A stretch of 64,000 nt of DNA from Acinetobacter sp. Ac_5812 (GTDB taxonomy: Bacteria > Pseudomonadota > Gammaproteobacteria > Pseudomonadales > Moraxellaceae). The stretch is from NCBI RefSeq assembly GCF_013072695.1, contig NZ_LXUK01000022.1, forward strand, positions 62,729-126,728. The letters run 5' to 3'. The translations under genes and the position numbers were made by a program. Below, piece by piece: positions 51,837 to 57,830 of the stretch (positions are counted from its first letter, which is position 1; each line of letters opens with the position of its first letter). The notes below the pieces were generated by a model. The model did no database searches. It saw nothing but the letters and a program-made list of their open reading frames with translations, and was not told the DNA's origin.

Positions 51837-53072
51837 ATGATTCAGGCGCATTATCAAGGTGTAATTATTCCGTATAGAAATTATATTGGGAAGAAATTCA
51901 ATGAAATCGAAGAAAAAATAGAGCTAAATCAAAAGCAGGATACAGGTGTAGAACCTGTAGATGCAGATATCACTATTCAATTTAATTCAACTTATCTAGA
52001 GGTATTAGACAAAGCCTATAATTGGAGAGGTGTGATTAATTTCTTTTCAATTGGTTTGTGTGTGTTTGCTCTTTTTATGATTAATTTGATGGTTTTAATA
52101 ATTTTAAAAGTTGGATTTGATTGGTTGGCTATAGCCGCATTTCTGTTAATGTCGCTTTTCCTTTTAGGGATATTTTTTATATATAAGTTTTTTTTAAAGA
52201 AGGATTTGTTTGGCTACACGCATTATCCAATTCGCTTTAATCGAAAAAATAGAAAAGTTTATGTTTTTAAAACTAAAGATGATATTCGTGTATTTGACTG
52301 GGATCATCTTAAAGTGGCTTTTACACGTATTGATACAGGTAATCGCCGTAAACCTGAATATGATATACGTTTTTCTCAAATCGCAGAGGATGGAACCATT
52401 GAGGATGCATTCTGTCTTCCTTTTGTAAAATTTGCACATACAATTGAGTATACAGAAGAAGATGGTTATCAATTTTCTTTGGATGCAGAAGCATTATGGT
52501 TTGCATCAAACTGGGAATATATTCGTTGTTATATGGAAGACGGTGTTGAGGAAAGTTATAAAGCAGTAAGGAAGTTGATTCCATTAGATAAGAAAAGAGA
52601 AAGCCTGCTACAAAGTATGAAAATGGCTTGGTATTTTACCGCTAAAGTATATAGTTTTAAAGAAACTAAAACCGCTCAAGGAACACGTTATATAGTTGAT
52701 GTTCAAAAAACATACAATGAAACTGTTCTTGCTTTATTGGTGAATGGTGTTGGTTTTTTTATTATCTTAATCTTTTTTATTGGCCGTCCGTTTGTGATGC
52801 ATATAGCCAAAAGACCCAAATGGTCTAAACAGGTTGAAGATGCGTGTGTGGTCGATTCTGATGATCCATATAATTATGAAAAGCACCCGAATCAGGGGCA
52901 TCCTAAAGCTAAGGAAACAGCTTTAGGAATAATTGTTAAAACCATCACCTTCTTTTTATGCTATTTCAGTATTTATGGTTTTTTATGGGTATTTGATAAG
53001 GTTGCTGAAGTTAAAGGGAATGATTTACCCATTCGTTTTTCAGACTATTTAGCTTTTTGGAATTGGTTTTAA
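51837..53072 (+). CDS. Probable immunity membrane protein, copy 3, 411 aa
   Basis: Identical to copy 1 in residues 1-168, including the first membrane pair, with nearly no nucleotide change over about 500 bases. It then switches to copy 2-like sequence (RRKPEYDIRFSQIAEDGTIE, AFCLPFVKFA). Its third helix is unlike both others (VLALLVNGVGFFIILIFFIG), and the last 90 residues are common to all. This patchwork points to gene conversion or unequal crossing-over among the array members. AGGTAGGAT before ATG 51837 is the same as in copy 2. The reading frame is intact. Whether it protects against the resident effector or against foreign relatives cannot be told from sequence. Confidence 0.8.
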   Translation: MIQAHYQGVIIPYRNYIGKKFNEIEEKIELNQKQDTGVEPVDADITIQFNSTYLEVLDKAYNWRGVINFFSIGLCVFALFMINLMVLIILKVGFDWLAIAAFLLMSLFLLGIFFIYKFFLKKDLFGYTHYPIRFNRKNRKVYVFKTKDDIRVFDWDHLKVAFTRIDTGNRRKPEYDIRFSQIAEDGTIEDAFCLPFVKFAHTIEYTEEDGYQFSLDAEALWFASNWEYIRCYMEDGVEESYKAVRKLIPLDKKRESLLQSMKMAWYFTAKVYSFKETKTAQGTRYIVDVQKTYNETVLALLVNGVGFFIILIFFIGRPFVMHIAKRPKWSKQVEDACVVDSDDPYNYEKHPNQGHPKAKETALGIIVKTITFFLCYFSIYGFLWVFDKVAEVKGNDLPIRFSDYLAFWNWF

Positions 53073-53126
53073 AAAAGTGTTCTGCTTTTAATCATACCAG
53101 CCATTTCTTATTATTCTTTGGAAAAA

Positions 53127-53147
53127 CCCTCCTTTGATTAAGGAGGG
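53127..53147. terminator. Spacer hairpin of immunity unit 3
   Basis: CCCTCCTT (53127-53134) and AAGGAGGG (53140-53147), loop TGATT. One outer pair of units 1 and 2 is lost here. Confidence 0.5.
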
Positions 53148-53297
53148 ATAAAACTGACTGGATCAATGTTGGTATGTTCTCAGACTATATTATTTTTAAA
53201 ACAAAATGAAAGTATAGAGAAGATGGATTTGTAACTAGTTGAAATTAAATCGTTGCTCGAGGTGGATTATTTGAAACTAAACTTAAAGCTTGTTTAG

Positions 53298-53534
53298 GGT
53301 CCGATCCATTCTTTAGAAAAAGCCAAGTCCAAAATACCTGTAAATCAAAATATAGGTGGAATCGTAACTGGTACCACTTTTGCAGGTGTACTGGCTGAAA
53401 GTAGTTCGTTACTTACCAGTGCTCCTATTTTGGTGTTGGTAGGCAAAGCTAAAGAAGGCATCACGTTTACAGGGGAAATAGAAGGACATTCTTTACGAAG
53501 GCAATTTACCACGGCTCGTTTTGAGGAAAATTGA
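53298..53534 (+). pseudogene. Possible 3' remnant of an unknown gene
   Basis: An open frame without a start codon runs from just after a TAG at 53295 to TGA 53532-53534. It would end IGGIVTGTTFAGVLAESSSL, LTSAPILVLVGKAKEGITFT, then GEIEGHSLRRQFTTARFEEN. It has protein-like composition (a Gly/Ala/Ser-rich hydrophobic stretch followed by a charged tail) and looks like the C-terminus of a gene that has lost its 5' part, perhaps when the neighbouring array was rearranged. The family is not recognised. A minus-strand frame over the same bases is judged a shadow. Confidence 0.4.
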
Positions 53535-53567
53535 GTCAAATAAATGCTGGTTATTAAGAGCCAACCC

Positions 53568-54140
53568 TTATTTGCTGCTATTTATTTTTTGCATTGTTTC
53601 CCTATCTAAGAGTGCACGGATACTTTTAAACAAAGGATGTTTGTTCGTGTATTTCTCGCCATAAGTAAGATTAAACTCATAATCGAAATCATCGGGATTA
53701 ATGCCTTGATTATGCTGTAAAATCGTTTCTAACTTATCTAAAGCTTTTACAGCAATCGCTTCTTGCGTTTGACCGGCTTCATACTCTTCCCACAGCCCAA
53801 GTAACGAGCTTCTGAGCGGATCATCTAATGACTGGGTAAGGAATAAGAGATCATTACGTTCTTGGACATTTTTATTAGGATGATTTTGCTTTTCAATTGC
53901 AGGAATATCACCATGAATTGTCTCGCCCAAGTCATGAACAAGACACATCTTTAAGACTCTTGAAAAGTCGAGGTATTTCAATTCATCTTCAAATACCAGT
54001 GCTAATAAGGCAAGTCTCCAGGTATGCTCAGCAGTACTTTCATTTCGGCCATTAGACGTGTGGGCTGAACGCATGATATTTTTTAGATTTTCAGCTTCTT
54101 TTAAAAAGAGTAAACGTCCTTTAATAATGTCGGTATTCAT
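53568..54140 (-). CDS. HD-domain phosphohydrolase (YfbR/HDDC2-like), 190 aa
   Basis: The metal-binding HD pattern is complete: STAEHTWRLALLALVFEDEL gives the first His, MCLVHDLGETIHGD gives the His-Asp pair, and KALDKLETILQ gives the final Asp. This is the layout of 5'-deoxynucleotidase YfbR and of HDDC2-type proteins, which remove phosphate from nucleoside monophosphates. AGGAAAG precedes ATG 54140. It is 84 bases downstream of the adenosine deaminase gene on the same strand, which supports a joint role in nucleotide or nucleoside breakdown: nucleotide to nucleoside here, then deamination. The exact substrate is inferred. Confidence 0.82.
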   Translation of the reverse strand: MNTDIIKGRLLFLKEAENLKNIMRSAHTSNGRNESTAEHTWRLALLALVFEDELKYLDFSRVLKMCLVHDLGETIHGDIPAIEKQNHPNKNVQERNDLLFLTQSLDDPLRSSLLGLWEEYEAGQTQEAIAVKALDKLETILQHNQGINPDDFDYEFNLTYGEKYTNKHPLFKSIRALLDRETMQKINSSK

Positions 54141-54224
54141 TCAGCTTTCCTGTTGGTTCCAAAATTAGAGAATTCTACGTTCACAAGGTTGTAGAGCCAT
54201 TAAAAAATCGTTGTAAGGTCTGGC

Positions 54225-55214
54225 TTAATATATTTGAACTAATTGCAACAATTTTTCTCTGGTTTCTGTTGAGATAAAACCTGCGTTCAAGGCATCAATA
54301 TTCGTTTGTATGAAGTCTTCATTCTGCCAACCCAACCGATCATGTAATAATTGATATTCTTGATTTAAAGTTGTATTCGCCACCGTTCGAGCATCAGTAT
54401 TAATATTGAGTTTTACACCAGCTTGCTTAAGCTTATCGACGGAATGTTTTTCGATGTTTTCAAAAACATCGCATACGATATTACTGCTTGGGCATACTTC
54501 AAGTAATATATTCTGCTGCTTTAATCTCGCAACGACAGCATCATTTTCTATACTACGTACGCCATGGCCTATACGAGTTACACTTAATTTATCGAGCACT
54601 TCGGTGACACTATCAGCCCCTTTGGCTTCTCCTGCATGCGCTATGACATTGCCGCCCATGCGTCTAACATGTTCGAAAGCTGCGATGTGATTGTCTAATG
54701 AATACCGTGCTTCGTCAGCAGCCAAGTCAAGTCCAACAACGCCGTCATTCATAAAGTTAGTCACTAATTTTGCAGTCTTCATACTATCTTCAAGGCTAAA
54801 GTGCCTGAGCGTGCATAAAAGTAGTCCAGCTTTGATATTGTATACTGCCGATGCTTGCTGCATTGCTTCTAGGACTGTTTCAGTCACTTCTTCTACTGTT
54901 AGTCCTAGTCGGGTATGTAATAGGGGCGCAAAGCGAAGTTCTGCATAAATAACATGGTCTGCCTTCAGTTGATCAAATAGATCATCGACTGCAAGAGCAA
55001 TGGCTGATTTTGTCTGTAGAATATCCAGAGTGGGTGCTATCTTACTTAAAAAATCCCCTAGATCTTTACATTTATTCGGGGCAATAAAAGTGTCATTAAA
55101 TGTTTTTAGTCTTAAATCTGGCAGAATTTGTCTCGCACAATAATAGCTAAGGGAGGTGTCTAAATGAACATGCAGCTCAACCTTGGCTAATTTTTTAGGA
55201 TCAAATAACTTCAT
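54225..55214 (-). CDS. add: Adenosine deaminase
   Basis: The enzyme converts adenosine and deoxyadenosine to inosine and deoxyinosine. Zinc ligands and catalytic residues are visible: VELHVHLDTSLSY (His-x-His), IAHAGEAKGAD (metal His and catalytic Glu), RIGHGVRSIEND (His), and NINTDARTVANTTLNQEY (metal Asp). The length of 329 residues is normal. The closest adenine deaminase relatives differ around the SLNTDDP motif, and the TDARTV wording fits adenosine deaminases. The ribosome binding site (TGAGAAAATT) is weak. A palindrome GCAGCAT-CAA-ATGCTGC lies 39 bases upstream of the start in the leader. It is divergent from a YeiL-like regulator. Confidence 0.9.
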   Translation of the reverse strand: MKLFDPKKLAKVELHVHLDTSLSYYCARQILPDLRLKTFNDTFIAPNKCKDLGDFLSKIAPTLDILQTKSAIALAVDDLFDQLKADHVIYAELRFAPLLHTRLGLTVEEVTETVLEAMQQASAVYNIKAGLLLCTLRHFSLEDSMKTAKLVTNFMNDGVVGLDLAADEARYSLDNHIAAFEHVRRMGGNVIAHAGEAKGADSVTEVLDKLSVTRIGHGVRSIENDAVVARLKQQNILLEVCPSSNIVCDVFENIEKHSVDKLKQAGVKLNINTDARTVANTTLNQEYQLLHDRLGWQNEDFIQTNIDALNAGFISTETREKLLQLVQIY

Positions 55215-55252
55215 AATTTTCTCAGTTTATAGATAGTGACTAGCTCAATATC

Positions 55253-55269
55253 GCAGCATCAAATGCTGC
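55253..55269. promoter_or_regulatory. Palindrome upstream of add
   Basis: GCAGCAT (55253-55259) and ATGCTGC (55263-55269) are perfect reverse complements with a CAA spacer, in the leader or promoter of the add gene. It could be an operator for the neighbouring regulator or an mRNA hairpin. The role is inferred. Confidence 0.4.
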
Positions 55270-55354
55270 ATCTCAGTATCAATCAATATAAAGTCTTACT
55301 GTGACAATACCTTTATTCTTGAGGTGTGCTACAGCTTATGTTCCAATTTAAATT

Positions 55355-55380
55355 AAAAAAAGGACATATGTCTCTTTTTA
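55355..55380. promoter_or_regulatory. Palindrome GACATATGTC in the add-regulator spacer
   Basis: GACATATGTC (55363-55372) is a perfect 10-bp palindrome inside an A6 / T5 flanked, nearly symmetrical segment. It lies between the divergent add and Crp/Fnr-type genes and is a candidate binding site for the dimeric regulator. It is not a standard CRP or FNR box. Confidence 0.4.
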
Positions 55381-55508
55381 AATATTTGATAAAATGTGCT
55401 AAGCGAAGAATGTATTTAGCCCTATGGTACTTATGCCCAAGGTCGGCTTGAAACATAAAGTGAAACTGTGTACGCCTGATAGATGCTTGGGCTAGAGAAG
55501 AGTCGTAA

Positions 55509-56195
55509 ATGATGAACAATATGAGTAAACATGAATTAATGCAGACCTATATTGATACATTTTCATTGTGTAGCTATTTCTCTCCAGCATTGTTAGAAAA
55601 TCTACGATTAAAGCAAATAGAAGAGGGTGAATACCTTGTTGCACAAGGAAGTTTATTAAATAATCTCTACTTATTGGTGGATGGAAAGCTGCAAGTAGAA
55701 CATTTTCAGCATGATGGAAGTTATGCTGTATTTTCTATTGAAAAGGCATTCTCGGTGATTGGTGATTTAGAGCTTTTTTTAGATATCGATATGTATACGG
55801 TGAGTACTGTTCGAGCGATTTCAAAGTCGGATATTTTTGAAATACCTTTGAGCAAGATTCAGCAATATGGTTTTAATGACCCTATTTTTCTACGTTTTAT
55901 TTGTACTCACCTGAGTAAAAAACTATACGCTTCGACTCAATTGCTGACGAATGTATCACTTCCTGCATTTGTTAAAGTGCGAAAGTACTTGGCAATCAGG
56001 GCTGAAGCTGAAGGGACAGTTATTCACTTAGAGAAACGGGATTCTATTGCCGCTATGCTTGGAATTTCAACTAGACAGCTCAATCGTGTTCTTAAAGATT
56101 TAGCGGAGTTAAGTATTATTCAGTTCAAAAATAAAACAGTGAAAGTACTGGATAGTGATTACCTCTCTGAAATCAAGGCGACAGATTTTTTCTAA
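55509..56195 (+). CDS. Crp/Fnr-family regulator, YeiL-like, 228 aa
   Basis: The N-terminal beta-roll (about 25-130, KQIEEGEYLVAQGSLLNNLY) is a cyclic-nucleotide-binding-like domain, but the phosphate-binding cassette is missing, so cAMP binding is unlikely. No N-terminal cysteine cluster of the FNR type is seen. The middle FLRFICTHLSKKLYASTQLL and the C-terminal helix-turn-helix DSIAAMLGISTRQLNRVLKD match the layout of E. coli YeiL, a regulator encoded in a nucleoside-use region. Being divergent from adenosine deaminase here, it probably controls add and the HD hydrolase. Starts at 55512 and 55521 are alternatives to ATG 55509. Confidence 0.82.
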   Translation: MMNNMSKHELMQTYIDTFSLCSYFSPALLENLRLKQIEEGEYLVAQGSLLNNLYLLVDGKLQVEHFQHDGSYAVFSIEKAFSVIGDLELFLDIDMYTVSTVRAISKSDIFEIPLSKIQQYGFNDPIFLRFICTHLSKKLYASTQLLTNVSLPAFVKVRKYLAIRAEAEGTVIHLEKRDSIAAMLGISTRQLNRVLKDLAELSIIQFKNKTVKVLDSDYLSEIKATDFF

Positions 56196-56408
56196 TCTAA
56201 TAGAGAATATGTTGTTGGATAGTGATCACGATCTATTTTTAATGTTCGGAATGGATCAGTTTTCTTGAATAATATTTACACTTTATTTAAGGAGTGTATT
56301 GCAGACATTTCTTAAATTTGTAATCCTTGTCAAAAGGGTGTCTAGTTTTGAACTTAGGCAGGTGTTTGTTGTAGTCGGGCCGCTATAACGTAACTAAAGA
56401 GCACCTGT

Positions 56409-56606
56409 ATGTTTAAGCTAAAGATTTTTGACGCAATCTCTACGGAAGTATTGACTTTAAAAAGTGATCTGGAACTGAATACTGAAATTCAGTTGATCAC
56501 AAAATATAAAACATCTCACTCGGAAGCTTATAAAAAAGCGATCGTTTTAATATTTAAAGAACGAGGTTATTCTAACCTAGAAATAGGGCAACTATTAGTG
56601 TCCTAA
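56409..56606 (+). CDS. Hypothetical small protein, 65 aa
   Basis: ATG 56409 opens a 65-residue frame with a mixed, soluble composition: MFKLKIFDAISTEVLTLKSD, then TEIQLITKYKTSHSEAYKKA. It ends FKERGYSNLEIGQLLVS, which resembles a helix-turn-helix-like C-terminal segment. The ribosome binding site is weak. I recognise no family. The gene stands alone between the YeiL-like regulator and trmB, with a possible hairpin downstream. It may be real, since the frame is clean and the ending is protein-like. Confidence 0.45.
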   Translation: MFKLKIFDAISTEVLTLKSDLELNTEIQLITKYKTSHSEAYKKAIVLIFKERGYSNLEIGQLLVS

Positions 56607-56931
56607 TGCTTATATTTGTTTTAAAATTAAGATGATATAAACCTATATATTATTAACGCTCGCTATTTTTATTCTCCCCGTCCTTTGGTTATGGGAGATT
56701 GGAAGGGAAATGATAGGGCATGCTCTAAATGGAGCATGTCCTTAATCTTTTTATTCCTTGAGGCTAATTCAAGATATTTTTTTCTTGATCGGTTTTTGAG
56801 ACTAAAGATGTATCGCGCTGCTAACAATATTTTGAATACGACTGAATGCTAAAATAGCATTAAATATATGATATTTAATGCTATAGTTTGGTTTTTAAGA
56901 GGGCTTGGTTTGCTAGCTCAACCGAGATTCT
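56607..56931. other. Intergenic region between a small unknown gene and trmB
   Basis: This 325-base stretch is AT-rich without a supported gene. It holds a hairpin, AGGGCATGCTC (56715-56725) / GAGCATGTCCT (56732-56742) with one G-T pair, followed by TAATCTTTTTATT; this may be a plus-strand terminator. It also has an imperfect inverted repeat around 56907-56929 close to the trmB stop. Confidence 0.5.
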
Positions 56932-57648
56932 TTACTTTATTTTCTTAAAGATAAAATCATTAATCTTATGACCTGATTCAAGACCACGACGCTCGAATTT
57001 AGTCACTGGACGCCATTCTGGGCGAGGGTAGCTATTGCCTTTACCTGCCAAGTTTTCCATATCAGGACGATTATCTAGGATATCAAGCATCCACTCTGCA
57101 TACGGTTCCCAGTCAGTTGCTGAGTGGAAGGTACCACCAAGCTCTAACTTCTGTTCAACCAGTTGCATACGCTCATGAATCACAAAGCGGCGTTTAAAGT
57201 GACGCTTCTTCTGCCACGGATCTGGGAAATAAAGCTGTACACAGTTAATGCTGTTGTCTGGCATTTCACGTAACACTTGGATTGCATCAGCATCCAGTAC
57301 AAACAGGTTCTTTAAACCTGCCATACCCGCTTCATAGACACACTGTGCGATACCAGGCACATGCACTTCGATTCCGACAAAGTTACGTTCAGGATTGGCT
57401 TTTGCCATTAACACCAAAGAACGGCCCATACCAAAACCGATTTCAACAGTTAATGGGCGTTCGGGATGTTCAAAGTGTTGACGTAAATCACCAACAGGAT
57501 ATTCCAAAATTAAATCACGATAATCTTCTAAAGCAGTACGTTGTGAAGTATTGAGCGGAGCTGAACGACGCATAAACGTCACAATTTCACGGTGCTCAGG
57601 CAAATTGTCGAGTTCCGTAATTTGCGTTTCTAACTGATCGTTTGACAT
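56932..57648 (-). CDS. trmB: tRNA (guanine-N7-)-methyltransferase TrmB
   Basis: TrmB makes m7G46 in the variable loop of tRNAs using SAM. The 238-residue sequence has the SAM motif LTVEIGFGMGRSLVLMA, the FVGIEVHVPGI acidic strand and NSINCVQLYFPDPWQKKRHF with the family catalytic Asp-Pro-Trp. The C-terminal TKFERRGLESGHKINDFIF is also conserved. ATG 57648 fits the usual N-terminus. It is a single gene divergent from the secreted nuclease gene. Confidence 0.95.
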   Translation of the reverse strand: MSNDQLETQITELDNLPEHREIVTFMRRSAPLNTSQRTALEDYRDLILEYPVGDLRQHFEHPERPLTVEIGFGMGRSLVLMAKANPERNFVGIEVHVPGIAQCVYEAGMAGLKNLFVLDADAIQVLREMPDNSINCVQLYFPDPWQKKRHFKRRFVIHERMQLVEQKLELGGTFHSATDWEPYAEWMLDILDNRPDMENLAGKGNSYPRPEWRPVTKFERRGLESGHKINDFIFKKIK

Positions 57649-57830
57649 GATTCTGGAGATATAAATATAGAAATGCCGTATTTTAAGTGTTCAGGTGGTC
57701 AAGTCAAACTTTAAGTGATTTTATTTAGCCAGTCATTTTCGAAATTGCTTAAAATTTGTCAAAAAATCTTCATGTAGCTGTCACAGAAATTGCATAGCCT
57801 AATTAGAATTTTAACACTAAGTAAAAAACT

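Larger units (their letters stand above)
49031..53187 (+). repeat. Three tandem repeat units of about 1.4 kb
   Basis: Start codons at 49031, 50433 and 51837 are 1402 and 1404 bases apart. Each gene is followed by the same spacer of about 165 bases (beginning AAAAAAGTGTTCT or close to it), which in the third unit runs until about 53187 and then diverges. The spacer includes a hairpin with arms TCCCTCCTT / AAGGAGGGA. The conserved ends of the genes and the spacers provide the homology for recombination. Confidence 0.9.
53073..53567. other. Gene-poor stretch after the immunity array
   Basis: The first 115 bases are the third copy of the repeat spacer. From about 53188 the sequence is unique. 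It contains short broken plus-strand frames and a decayed gene end at 53298-53534, described separately. No complete gene is supported. Confidence 0.6.

Noticed and set aside
49031..53187. Regular tandem repeats considered as a CRISPR-like or satellite array
   Set aside because: Units are 1.4 kb, coding, and only three; they are duplicated genes with spacers, not short repeats with unique spacers.
53345..53539. 64-codon minus-strand frame after the immunity array
   Set aside because: The plus-strand frame over the same bases has a more protein-like composition; the minus frame appears to be its shadow.
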